64,000 nucleotides of DNA from Massilia sp. Bi118 (GTDB taxonomy: Bacteria > Pseudomonadota > Gammaproteobacteria > Burkholderiales > Burkholderiaceae_D): assembly GCF_918697865.1 (NCBI RefSeq), contig NZ_CAKKMV010000003.1, positions 248,001 to 312,000 of the forward strand. Reading direction: 5' to 3'. Made by a program: the position numbers and the translations under genes. The notes under the pieces are model-generated. The model searched no databases and was not told the origin of the DNA. It saw only the letters and a program-made list of their open reading frames with translations. Numbering within the stretch: the first letter of the stretch is position 1; the number at the start of each line of letters is the position of its first letter. Shown here piece by piece: positions 44,581-53,084 of the stretch.

Positions 44581-47085
44581 TCAAGCGCCCAGTTCGGCGG
44601 CGACCAGGCGCCCCATCTCGCTTACGCCCACCGGCGGACTGAGCAGATAACCCTGCCCGCAATTGAAGCCCAGGTGCTTGACGGCCGCCAGCTGGTCGGG
44701 CGTTTCGATGCCGTCGGCGCAGACCGTGATCCTGGCGTCGCGCGCCACCCCGACCAGCGCCGTCAGGATGGCCGATTCATTGTCGTCGCGCGACAGGCGG
44801 CGCACCAGCTCCTGGCCGGGCTTGACAATATCGAGCGGGAATTTCTGCAGCGACGACAAGGCCGCCAGCTCGGCGCCGAAGTCGTCCAGCCCCAGGCGCA
44901 CACCGCGTTTGCGCATGTCGCGCAGCGTATTGGCGGGAAATTTCGGGTCCAGCAGCACGCTTTCGCGCAATTCCAGGCGCAGCAGCGAGGGCGGCAGCCC
45001 GGTGTCGTCAAGCACCTTGTTCAAGATCGCCAGGAAACGCGGATGGCGCACCTGCTTCGACGAAACGTTCAGCGTCAGCGGCACCACCAGCCCTGCCCGC
45101 ACCCAGCCGGCCTGGGCGGTGCAGGCGGTGCGCAGCGCCCATTCGCCGACCGGCAGCATCAGGTTGGCACTTTCCACTTCCTGGATAAAATTGGCCGCGT
45201 TCAGCAGGCCCCGCTCCGGGTGCAGCCAGCGGATCAGCGCTTCGATGCCGACGATGCGGCCGCTGTCGAGGTCGTATTGCGGCTGGTAATGCAGGCACAA
45301 TTCGTCCTCGCGCAAGGCGCGCTGCAGCTCGCGCTCGAAGCGCTTGGCCTCCTTGGCAACCGTGGCGAGCGCCTCGCGGTACATCTGGTAGTTCAGGCGT
45401 CCCTGGTTCTTGGCTTCGTACAGGGCCAGGTCGGCCAGCCGCAACAGCTCGTCGGACTCCTGCGCATCGTCCGGAAAGAGCGCGATGCCCATGCTGGTGC
45501 CGCTGTAGACCTCGTGCCCGTCCAGGTGATAGGGATGGCTCAGCTCGACGAGGATCTTGTCCGCCAACACTTCGGCTGCGGCCGCTTCGGACAAATGGGT
45601 CTGGACGATCACGAACTCGTCGCCGCCAAGCCGCGCGGCAAGGTCGGTTTCGCGGATGTTGGCCTTGAGGCGGCGCGCGACCTCCTTCAGCAGCAGGTCG
45701 CCGGCATGGTGGCCGAGGGTATCGTTGATCGACTTGAAGCGGTCCAGGTCGAGCACGTGCACCGCCACCAGGTGCTGGTCGCGCTGGGCGTACTTGAGCG
45801 CGTCCTTCAGGCGTTCGTTGAAACTCGCGCGGTTGGCCAGCCCGGTCAGGTTGTCGTGGCTCGCCAGGTGATAGGAATACTCGACGGCGCCGCGCAAGGC
45901 TTCCTCGGACTTCTTGCGCGCGGTGACGTCTTCGATGATGGCGAGCAGGCGCGGGCCATCGCCGCTGCCGCGCAGCGAGACCGTGACGTTCACCCACAGT
46001 TGCGAACGGTCCTTGCGCAGGTAGCGCTGCTCCGCCACCGTCACCGTCTGCCGGCCGGTCAGCAGCTTGTGGAAGTTCTGGATGGCCGTTTCCTGGTCGG
46101 CCGGATGGGTGATGTCCTGGTTCGCCAGGCTTTCCAGCTCGGCCAGGGTATAGCCGAGCATTTCCTGCAGGGTCGCATTGGCGGCGACGAAGCGGCCGTC
46201 CGCCGCGCATTCGGCAATCCCGAGCGGCGCATGCTCGAAGGTGGTCCGGAACCTTTCCTCGCTGCGCCGCAATGCCTCCTCCGCATGCATGGCGTCGGTG
46301 ATGTCGAAGAACAGGACGATCCCGTACAGCGGCTGGCCGGCTTCGTTGCGCAGCATCTTGGCCGTCAGGCGGATCCAGCGCGTGCTGCCGTCCTTGCGCA
46401 GCAGCCGGCGGTCGCGCTGGATTTCGATCGCGCCGGCGAGCAACTGGTCGGTGAACTGGCGGCTGCGCTCGCGCTCGTCGGGCGGCGCCAGCTCGAGATT
46501 GCTGCGGCCGACCAGTTCCTGCGGCGCGTAGCCGGCGATCGCCGCGAAGGCCTGGTTGACGTAGGTCCATTTGCCGCCCAGGTCGATGTGGCCGATCCCG
46601 ATCGGCGCATTCTCGTATAAAAGGCGGAAGCGCTGCTCGCTCTCGCGCAACAGCGCTTCGGCATGCTTGCGGTCGCTGATATCGTGCACGACCAGGCTGG
46701 CCATGGCCTTGCCGCCATCGTCCGTGAACACCCTGGAGGCGACACGGGCCTGGAAGCGCTCGCCGCCGCTGCGCACGAAGCCCAGCTCGGCCGTCATCTC
46801 GCCGCCGGCGGCGCGCCGCGCAAGCGCCTGCGCCACACTGGGGTCGCTGCTGTCGAGCACCCGGCTGAGCTCGAGCGCCAGCAATTCCGCCCTCGTATAG
46901 CCGAACAGCCGGCAGGCAGCCGCATTCGCGGACAGGATGCGCCCATCCAGCTCCGTCAGCAGCATGGCGTCGGAACAATGCTCGAACACTGCGCGATAGC
47001 AGGCTTCGCTTACCGGGCCGTCGAGGATCCGTTCGTGATCGGGGACAGGTTCGTCTGGCATATGTGCGAGCTCAGGATGGCCCAT
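44581..47085 (-). CDS. PAS-PAS-PAS-GGDEF-EAL c-di-GMP signalling protein
   Basis: An 834-residue cytoplasmic protein: three PAS domains (about 23-140, 147-270, 275-395), a GGDEF domain with RLGGDEF at 487 and an intact RETD inhibitory site before it, and an EAL domain from about 595. EAL is present at 615 and DDFG is kept, but other catalytic blocks are altered: NVSS for NLS, ELRES for ELTES, VKPG for the KID block, and ADGIE for AEGVE. So cyclase activity is likely, while phosphodiesterase activity is doubtful. No membrane segment. It lies 30 bp from the lipoprotein gene stop and 59 bp from the MscS gene on the same strand. Confidence 0.92.
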   Translation of the reverse strand: MGHPELAHMPDEPVPDHERILDGPVSEACYRAVFEHCSDAMLLTELDGRILSANAAACRLFGYTRAELLALELSRVLDSSDPSVAQALARRAAGGEMTAELGFVRSGGERFQARVASRVFTDDGGKAMASLVVHDISDRKHAEALLRESEQRFRLLYENAPIGIGHIDLGGKWTYVNQAFAAIAGYAPQELVGRSNLELAPPDERERSRQFTDQLLAGAIEIQRDRRLLRKDGSTRWIRLTAKMLRNEAGQPLYGIVLFFDITDAMHAEEALRRSEERFRTTFEHAPLGIAECAADGRFVAANATLQEMLGYTLAELESLANQDITHPADQETAIQNFHKLLTGRQTVTVAEQRYLRKDRSQLWVNVTVSLRGSGDGPRLLAIIEDVTARKKSEEALRGAVEYSYHLASHDNLTGLANRASFNERLKDALKYAQRDQHLVAVHVLDLDRFKSINDTLGHHAGDLLLKEVARRLKANIRETDLAARLGGDEFVIVQTHLSEAAAAEVLADKILVELSHPYHLDGHEVYSGTSMGIALFPDDAQESDELLRLADLALYEAKNQGRLNYQMYREALATVAKEAKRFERELQRALREDELCLHYQPQYDLDSGRIVGIEALIRWLHPERGLLNAANFIQEVESANLMLPVGEWALRTACTAQAGWVRAGLVVPLTLNVSSKQVRHPRFLAILNKVLDDTGLPPSLLRLELRESVLLDPKFPANTLRDMRKRGVRLGLDDFGAELAALSSLQKFPLDIVKPGQELVRRLSRDDNESAILTALVGVARDARITVCADGIETPDQLAAVKHLGFNCGQGYLLSPPVGVSEMGRLVAAELGA

Positions 47086-47144
47086 CCTGCCATGGATAAC
47101 TTGTCAATACAAGCTGCGCACGCGCGCCGCGCGCCGGCCGCCCC

Positions 47145-48212
47145 CTACGAGGCTTCCATTTCCTTGCCGCTATTTGCATTGGAAAAAAGCACGTTCTGGG
47201 TCGGGAGCGCGAAGGCGATTCCTTCCTGCTCGAAGCGTTCGAACAGGGCGATATTGATCGCCTGCTGCACGTCCATGTAGACCCCGTAGTCCGGCGTCTT
47301 CACGTAATACACGGTTTCGAACTCGAGCGAGAAGCCGCCGTAGGACCGGAAATGGGCGCGGTCGAAGCTGGCCTGCGCCTGCGCCTCCACGGCCTCGCGC
47401 AGGATGGCGGGAATCGCCAGCAGCTGCTGCCTGGTCGTTCCGTAGGCTACCCGGGTTTCGAACACGGCGCGGCGCGTCTCCATATGTTTGTAATTGCGGA
47501 TCCGGCTCTTGAGCAGGTCGCTGTTCGAGAACACCACCTGCTCGCCGCTCAGGCTGCGGATCCGGGTGGTTTTCAGGCCCACGTAGGCCACCGTGCCGAG
47601 GATATCGTCGACGATGATGAAGTCGCCGACCACGAAGGGCTTGTCCAGCACGATCGACAGCGACGAGAACAGGTCGCCGAGGATGTTCTGCAGGGCCAGC
47701 GCCACGGCAATGCCGCCGATGCCGAGGCTGGCGACCAGGGTCGTGATGTTGACCCCGAAGTTATCGAGGATCATCAGCACGATGAGCAGCCACAGCGCGG
47801 TGCGCGCGACGAAGCCCAGCGCCGCGGTGGACGTGGTGCTGGCGGCGTCGTCGAAGCTGCGCCGGTTGCGGTAGTGGTGCATCCAGTCGCGCACGCCGAC
47901 GTCGCCCCAGCGCGCGACCTGGAGCAGGAGCACGGCGATGGCCAGCCGCCCCAGCAGGAGCGCGGTCTTTTCCGGCAAGGCCAGCCATTGCGCACCCGCG
48001 TACGCCCCCATCAGCAGCATGAACAGCGGATGGGTGGCGCCCAGGACCTTGACCGCCAGGTCATCCAGGTAGGTGTCGGTGGTCTGCGCGAACCTGTCCA
48101 GGCGCCGCACGACCAGTCCCAGGACGACGCGCAGCGCCGCGCTGACGCCTACGCCGATGCAGATGGCGACTGCCCACGCCGTGAAGTCGTTGTTGAGTAT
48201 CGTGTAATCCAT
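47145..48212 (-). CDS. MscS-family mechanosensitive channel
   Basis: A 355-residue inner-membrane channel with about five helices in the first 160 residues, the pore-lining region VNITTLVASLGIGGIAVALALQNILGDLFSSLSIVLDKPFVVGD (Gly/Ala-rich TM3 packing), the beta domain IIVDDILGTVAYVGLKTTRIRSLSGEQVVFSNSDLLKSRI, and a C-terminal alpha/beta domain. It opens on membrane tension and lets solutes out on osmotic down-shock. It starts 11 bp after the glucosylglycerol-phosphate synthase stop, so the two genes form an osmoadaptation operon: one makes the compatible solute and the other may release it. Confidence 0.93.
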   Translation of the reverse strand: MDYTILNNDFTAWAVAICIGVGVSAALRVVLGLVVRRLDRFAQTTDTYLDDLAVKVLGATHPLFMLLMGAYAGAQWLALPEKTALLLGRLAIAVLLLQVARWGDVGVRDWMHHYRNRRSFDDAASTTSTAALGFVARTALWLLIVLMILDNFGVNITTLVASLGIGGIAVALALQNILGDLFSSLSIVLDKPFVVGDFIIVDDILGTVAYVGLKTTRIRSLSGEQVVFSNSDLLKSRIRNYKHMETRRAVFETRVAYGTTRQQLLAIPAILREAVEAQAQASFDRAHFRSYGGFSLEFETVYYVKTPDYGVYMDVQQAINIALFERFEQEGIAFALPTQNVLFSNANSGKEMEAS

Positions 48213-48223
48213 GTCTCCCGCCC

Positions 48224-50527
48224 TTATGCTGCCCTGGCTTCGACCGCCGCCGTGGCGCCGGCGCCCTCCACCGCGGCGAGGAAATCGTTGCCCCAGCGCG
48301 TGACGTCATGCTCGGCGACGATCATTGCCATGCGTCCGGTCCGGTAGGCGCGCTCATCCTCTCCCATGGTCAGGGCCTGGTGCAGCGCCGCCGTCATGGC
48401 CTTGCCATCGTAGGGATTGGTCAGCACCGCACCATGCAGCTCGACCGCCGCGCCGGCGAATTCCGACAGGATCAGCACGCCCGAGCCGCCGGTCGCCTTC
48501 TTCGCGGCGACGAATTCCTTCGCGACCAGGTTCAGGCCGTCGCGCAGCGGCGTGATCCATGCCACCTCGCAGGCCGCGTAATGCGCGATCACCTCGTCGA
48601 AGGGCAGCGAGCGGTAGAAGTAGCGCACCGGCACCCAGTTCAGCGTCGAGAAGCGGCCGTTGATCCGTCCCACCGTGCGGTCGACCTCAACGCGCAGGCT
48701 TTCATAGATTTCCATCCCCGGCGCGGCCGGCGTGATGATGTTCAGCAGCGTGACCTTGCCGATGTGTTCCGGGTGCTGCTCGAGCAGCCGTTCGAAGGCC
48801 TGCAGCTTTTCGAGCGTTCCCTTCACGTAGTCGAGCCTTTCGATCGACACGATGCCGGTTGCACCGCCAAGGTAATCGCGGATGGCGGCGGTCTGGCGGG
48901 CCACCTCCGGGCCCAGGGCCAGGCGCTCGATCATGCCGGCATCGGTGCCGACCGGATGGGCGCCCAGGTGCACGCGGCGGCCGCCGACGTCGATGGCGGT
49001 CGTCATGCTGTCGACCCCGAGCGCGCAGCCATAGGTCAGGAAGCGCGGTGCGCACGGCGCCGTGTCCACGACGTCGACCGGCGCGAAGGAGCGCACGGCG
49101 TCGACGAAGTTCTCCACATAGCGCGGAATGTGGAAGCCGACGTAGTCGCACTGGAGCAGGCTGCCGATGATGTCGCGCCGCCACGGCAGGATATTGAAGA
49201 CGTCGCTGGCCGGGAAGGCGGTATGGTGGAAGAAGGCGATGCGCAGGTCGGGACGCAGCGGCCGCAGGAAAGCCGGCACCATCCACAGGTTGTAGTCATG
49301 CACCCAGACGGTGGCGCCCTCGCCCGCCTCGCGCGCGGTCTGCTCGGCGAACAGGCGGTTCACCTCCAGGAAGCGCTCCCAGTGCGCCTGATTGAACTCG
49401 GCCTTGTCCGGGAAGGAGAAGATGATGGGCCAGAAGGCTTCCTTCGAAAACTTCTTGTAGAACACGTCGACATCGTCGGCGCTCAAGGGGATGCGCGCCG
49501 CCTGCAGGTTCGGATAGCGTTCGCGGTCGACATGGACATGGGTGACGAAGCCCTCGGGATCGCGGCAAGCCTGTTGCGACCAGGCGACCCAGGAACCCGC
49601 GCGCGCGCCGGCGAAGAAGCGCAGCAGGGTCGGGATGATCCCGTTCGGACTGCGCGGACGGCGATGGCGCAGCACGCCATCCTCGACTACTTCGTCATAC
49701 GGCAGGCGGTGGTACACCATGACCAGCTCGGCCGTTCCGGACGGGATCGCCGGCGCCGGATCGGCCTTTGGCACCAGCGCGCCATGGTGCGCGAGTCCCT
49801 CGAGGATGCCGTCGCAGCCGACTTCGCCGGCGATATGCACCAGCGGACGTTTGCGCACGCGCTCGGCCAGCGCCGGCTCGGCGCCGCCGACGACGATGCC
49901 GCGCAGGCCGGTTTCGAACATCGACAGATCGTTGAGGGTATCGCCGGCAACGACGATGGTCGCCGGATCGATGCCGGCCGCCTCGGCCAGGCGCAGCACC
50001 GCCGCCCCCTTGCTGACGCCGCGCGGCAGCACGTCGAGGTAGCAGCCGGCCGAGAGCAGCAGGTCGCAGCCGAGCGCATCGACGGCGGCGCGCAGCGCGG
50101 GCGTGACGCTCTCCTCGCTGGCCAGGAAAGAGCAGCGGCGCTCCTGGGGCACGCTCTGGCGCCGCAGGCCCGGGAAGCCGGCCAGCGCCTTCAGCACCGC
50201 CTGCGAGCCCGGCCAGCGGGCGGCGGTTTCCTGCTGCAGTTCGTCGACCGGGCGCAGGTCGCCATGCACGATGGTGGCGCCGACGTCGGCGATGATGTAA
50301 TCCGGCGCTGGAATCGTCGGGTCGCTCAACAGCGGCAGGATGGATTCGAGGCCGCGTCCGGTCACGAACACCAGGCGCCTGCCTGCCTGTGCGGCGGAAA
50401 ACAGCTCGCGCACCTGGCGCCTGCCTTCGACGCCGCCGGCCAGCAGCGTGCCGTCGAGATCGGTTGCAAGTACAAAATTATCAGGAGACAGGCGCGCGGC
50501 CAGTCTTTGCGGAAAAGCGATAGTCAT
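48224..50527 (-). CDS. Bifunctional glucosylglycerol-phosphate synthase/phosphatase
   Basis: A 767-residue fusion. The N-terminal HAD phosphatase (about 1-265) has ATDLDGTLL (Asp23, Asp25), FVTGRG and VAGDTLNDLSMF. The C-terminal GT20 domain (about 270-760) has VMVYHRLPYDEV, SPNGIIPTL, FWVHDYNLW-like, HHTAFPASDVFNILPWR, HIPRYVENF and ITPLRDGLNLVAKEFV, all close to cyanobacterial GgpS and distinct from trehalose synthase OtsA. The order phosphatase-synthase is that of the GgpPS of Azotobacter vinelandii. It would make glucosylglycerol from ADP-glucose and glycerol-3-phosphate as a compatible solute. ATG at 50527 follows AAAGGA; longer in-frame extensions are not credible. A trehalose enzyme is the main alternative. 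Confidence 0.88.
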   Translation of the reverse strand: MTIAFPQRLAARLSPDNFVLATDLDGTLLAGGVEGRRQVRELFSAAQAGRRLVFVTGRGLESILPLLSDPTIPAPDYIIADVGATIVHGDLRPVDELQQETAARWPGSQAVLKALAGFPGLRRQSVPQERRCSFLASEESVTPALRAAVDALGCDLLLSAGCYLDVLPRGVSKGAAVLRLAEAAGIDPATIVVAGDTLNDLSMFETGLRGIVVGGAEPALAERVRKRPLVHIAGEVGCDGILEGLAHHGALVPKADPAPAIPSGTAELVMVYHRLPYDEVVEDGVLRHRRPRSPNGIIPTLLRFFAGARAGSWVAWSQQACRDPEGFVTHVHVDRERYPNLQAARIPLSADDVDVFYKKFSKEAFWPIIFSFPDKAEFNQAHWERFLEVNRLFAEQTAREAGEGATVWVHDYNLWMVPAFLRPLRPDLRIAFFHHTAFPASDVFNILPWRRDIIGSLLQCDYVGFHIPRYVENFVDAVRSFAPVDVVDTAPCAPRFLTYGCALGVDSMTTAIDVGGRRVHLGAHPVGTDAGMIERLALGPEVARQTAAIRDYLGGATGIVSIERLDYVKGTLEKLQAFERLLEQHPEHIGKVTLLNIITPAAPGMEIYESLRVEVDRTVGRINGRFSTLNWVPVRYFYRSLPFDEVIAHYAACEVAWITPLRDGLNLVAKEFVAAKKATGGSGVLILSEFAGAAVELHGAVLTNPYDGKAMTAALHQALTMGEDERAYRTGRMAMIVAEHDVTRWGNDFLAAVEGAGATAAVEARAA

Positions 50528-50789
50528 CGTCTTCGTCCTTTCAGAGCGATGTGCCCGGCGCTGCGGCGCCGGCCTGGTGGGTGTGCCGGCAATGCCGGCG
50601 CAAGGCGAACACAATCGGGACCGGGCGGCGCAGTTGCGCACACACGTCGATTGCCAGGAAGTGAAGACGCGGCCGGGCGATGCCGACGCGTCAGGCAGGG
50701 ATGCAGGATTCCCTGGAAGAAGCTTACATCTTAACAACTTTTATACATTTGTGCAAATGTATCTTGTGCAAAACCGGCGCCGGGTCCGT

Positions 50790-51716
50790 TCACCCGTGCG
50801 CCGAAAACCTGGAACTTGCCAGCCAGGCGCGCACCCGGTTGGCGTCCGCGGCACGCGAAAACTTGCCCTGCGCGTCGAGGAAGACCATGATGGTCGGCCG
50901 CCCCCGGACCAGGGCGTGCAGGACCATGCAGCGGCCGGCCTCCGAGATATAGCCGGTCTTCTGCAGGCGTATCCTCCAGCTGCGGTTGGCCGTCAGGCGG
51001 TTGGTGTTGTGGTACACGGTCTGCTGCCGGCCCTGCCTGATCGTATGCTCGCGGTCCGTCGAATAGCGCCGTATGAGCGTGTGCCGTTCGGCGGCGATCA
51101 CCAGCTTCGCCAGATCCTGCGGGCTCGAGACATTTGCGCTCGACAGGCCGGTCGGCTCCACATAACGGGTGCTCCGCATGCCCAGCTGGCGCGCCTTCGC
51201 GTTCATCGCCGCGACAAAGCCGGCGGTGCCGCCCGGGAAGTTGCGGCCCAGGGCCGAGGCCGCCCGGTTCTCGGAACTCATCAGGGCGATGTGCAGCATG
51301 GCCGTGCGCGACAGGCTGGTGCCGACCCGCAGCCTCGATGAGGAATACTTCAGGCGGTCGACGTCCGCGCCGGTGACGGTCAGCTTTTCGCTCATGTCCT
51401 GCCCGGCTTCCAGCACGACCAGCGCCGTCATCAGCTTGGTCAGCGACGCGATCGGCATCGCCACGTCCGCATGCTTCCCGTACAGCACCTTTCCCGTCTT
51501 TGCATCGAGGATCAGGACGGCGCTCGACCTGAGCGCCGCCAGACGCGCGGCATGCGGCGTCCTTGCCGGGCGCCGCCGCGGCGGCTTGGCGGCCCGGTGC
51601 TTCCTTGCGGTTTTCGCCTTTTTTACTGTGGAAACGTGCTTTTCCCTGGCTTGGACGGAGGATGGGGGCACCGCCAATAGCGCCAGCGCCAGGTACAGGG
51701 AAGCAAAGAATTTCAT
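50790..51716 (-). CDS. D-alanyl-D-alanine endopeptidase (S11 family, PbpG-like)
   Basis: A 308-residue periplasmic enzyme that cuts D-Ala-mDAP cross-links in peptidoglycan. The three active-site motifs are present: SLTK (Ser91, Lys94), SEN (Ser148) and KTG (Lys253). The signal peptide is KFFASLYLALALLAVPPSSVQA, followed by a basic linker rich in Lys, Arg and Pro (about 26-52). It lacks the C-terminal beta domain of DacA/DacC, as is usual for PbpG. ATG at 51716 puts the signal peptide first; the in-frame ATG at 51746 adds ten acidic residues. Single leftward gene. Confidence 0.9.
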   Translation of the reverse strand: MKFFASLYLALALLAVPPSSVQAREKHVSTVKKAKTARKHRAAKPPRRRPARTPHAARLAALRSSAVLILDAKTGKVLYGKHADVAMPIASLTKLMTALVVLEAGQDMSEKLTVTGADVDRLKYSSSRLRVGTSLSRTAMLHIALMSSENRAASALGRNFPGGTAGFVAAMNAKARQLGMRSTRYVEPTGLSSANVSSPQDLAKLVIAAERHTLIRRYSTDREHTIRQGRQQTVYHNTNRLTANRSWRIRLQKTGYISEAGRCMVLHALVRGRPTIMVFLDAQGKFSRAADANRVRAWLASSRFSAHG

Positions 51717-51810
51717 GTCGTCGAGGTGGCAAGCGAACTCGGCCATCGTAGTCAGCCATACTTAGCAAACCCTTAGCGCCTGGAAACTTTTGCGGCGCAG
51801 CCCGCCGCTA

Positions 51811-51928
51811 AGAGCGCCTAACAAAACCTTCAGGGCAAGGCGCATCGCCGCAGTGGCGGACCACGAAGACAGTACGCTAGTACGGCGAGACGATGCAACG
51901 CCGCCATGGAGGCTTTGTTAGGCGCTCT
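51811..51928. repeat. 118-bp imperfect inverted-repeat element
   Basis: The ends are inverted copies of AGAGCGCCTAACAAA; pairing continues with mismatches for about 38 bp per arm (through CCT, CA, GGC and GCATCG blocks), around a centre with CAGTACG-CTAGTACGG. It lies between the endopeptidase gene and the secreted-protein gene, which point away from each other. The form suggests a mobile miniature element or a dispersed repeat that makes a long hairpin. The tips GCCTAAC and GTTAGGC also fit the integron attC core rule, but no integrase is present. I saw no second copy in the window. Confidence 0.75.
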
Positions 51929-52007
51929 AAGTCTTCGCTAAGTGTCAGTCCATACCATGCGTTAATCACGCTCATCAGTTGTTTCAACGGGCCTAACTTT
52001 TACTCTC

Positions 52008-53084
52008 ATGACATCGACAAAACGACCGACCATCCCGCTCGCCTGCCTGCTTGCCCTGCTTGCGGCGGCGTGCAGCCTGCCAGCGATCGCCGCGCCGAAG
52101 CACCGCCATGCCGCGAAAGCGAAAGCGCAGCCGGACGTCGTCGGCGACTTCCACGCGCTGGCCCAGCAAAATCCATGGGCCTGCGAGCCGCTTGCGAGCG
52201 CCGGGGCCGGCAAGCCATGGCCCGGCGCCGAATCGTCCTGCGCATGGCAAAACCGTTTGCACATCCAGCGCTGGAGCTGGCGCGACGGCGCCGCGCCGTC
52301 CTGCCTCAGCAGCCAGGCGCGCTGGTGGCATTGGGCCCAGGCGGGCTTGCAGCCGACCGTGCCCCGCAGCGTCTGGGACCGGCGCTGGACCGCACAGACC
52401 CTGCACATGCGCGCCGGCGGCGAGGAGCGCCTGTTGATCCTGCGGCGCGACGGCAAGGACGGCTGGGAGGCGACCGAATGGCGCTGGAATCCGAACCCCC
52501 GCCCCGCGACCCGCCGCTGGCAGGAGGGACGCTGGAAGCTGCTGCTGGAAGCGGCGTCGCAGCCGCAGTTCAGGAGCGCCGCCGCGGACAGCGCCGACGC
52601 CGCCCGCATGCGGCCCATCTGGCCGCGGCTGCTCGGCACGCGGCCCGGCGAGATCGGTTCGCAGGGCCTCGCCCTCGAGTCGGGCGGCCTGTGTCTCCAG
52701 GCGGGCAATCCGCTGCCGGGCCAGACCAAGCTGCACCTGTCCTATAGCCCGAACGACAGCCGGCTGGAGCAGCGCGCCGCGATGCACCTGCAACTGAGCA
52801 GGCAATATCCGGAGGCGAAATGGCTGACCCAGTTCAAGATGCTGGACATGCCGGCCAACCTGCCCAGCGGCGCCAAGTTCCTCGCCAGCTGGGTCGAGGG
52901 CGGCCAGGTGATCGGCCAGCTGTGGATGCCTTTGAAAGGCGACGCCACGACCGTGCGGCTGCGGGTCACCACGCCCTTGCCGCCGCACCAGGGCGACGGC
53001 ATGGCCGCCGCGGGCAAGATCAAGCCGGTCGTCGAGCGCGAGCTCGAGGCGATCGCGATGCAGTGGGCGGCGGCCTATGAATGA
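52008..53084 (+). CDS. Secreted protein of unknown function
   Basis: A 358-residue protein with a signal peptide (LACLLALLAAACSLPAIAAP). The Cys in LAAACS could be a lipobox. The mature part is rich in Trp and Arg, has WACEPL ... SSCAWQNRLHIQRWSWRDG and no membrane segment. I do not recognise the family. Its last 8 bp overlap the antiporter gene, and it starts the coupled series antiporter, YbdK, response regulator, kinase. Tight coupling suggests a periplasmic partner for that system. Confidence 0.72.
   Translation: MTSTKRPTIPLACLLALLAAACSLPAIAAPKHRHAAKAKAQPDVVGDFHALAQQNPWACEPLASAGAGKPWPGAESSCAWQNRLHIQRWSWRDGAAPSCLSSQARWWHWAQAGLQPTVPRSVWDRRWTAQTLHMRAGGEERLLILRRDGKDGWEATEWRWNPNPRPATRRWQEGRWKLLLEAASQPQFRSAAADSADAARMRPIWPRLLGTRPGEIGSQGLALESGGLCLQAGNPLPGQTKLHLSYSPNDSRLEQRAAMHLQLSRQYPEAKWLTQFKMLDMPANLPSGAKFLASWVEGGQVIGQLWMPLKGDATTVRLRVTTPLPPHQGDGMAAAGKIKPVVERELEAIAMQWAAAYE

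Noticed and set aside
51811..51928. Calling the inverted-repeat element a true integron attC site.
   Set aside because: Core boxes fit, but there is no integrase, no neighbouring cassette and no second attC; a dispersed repeat is the simpler reading.
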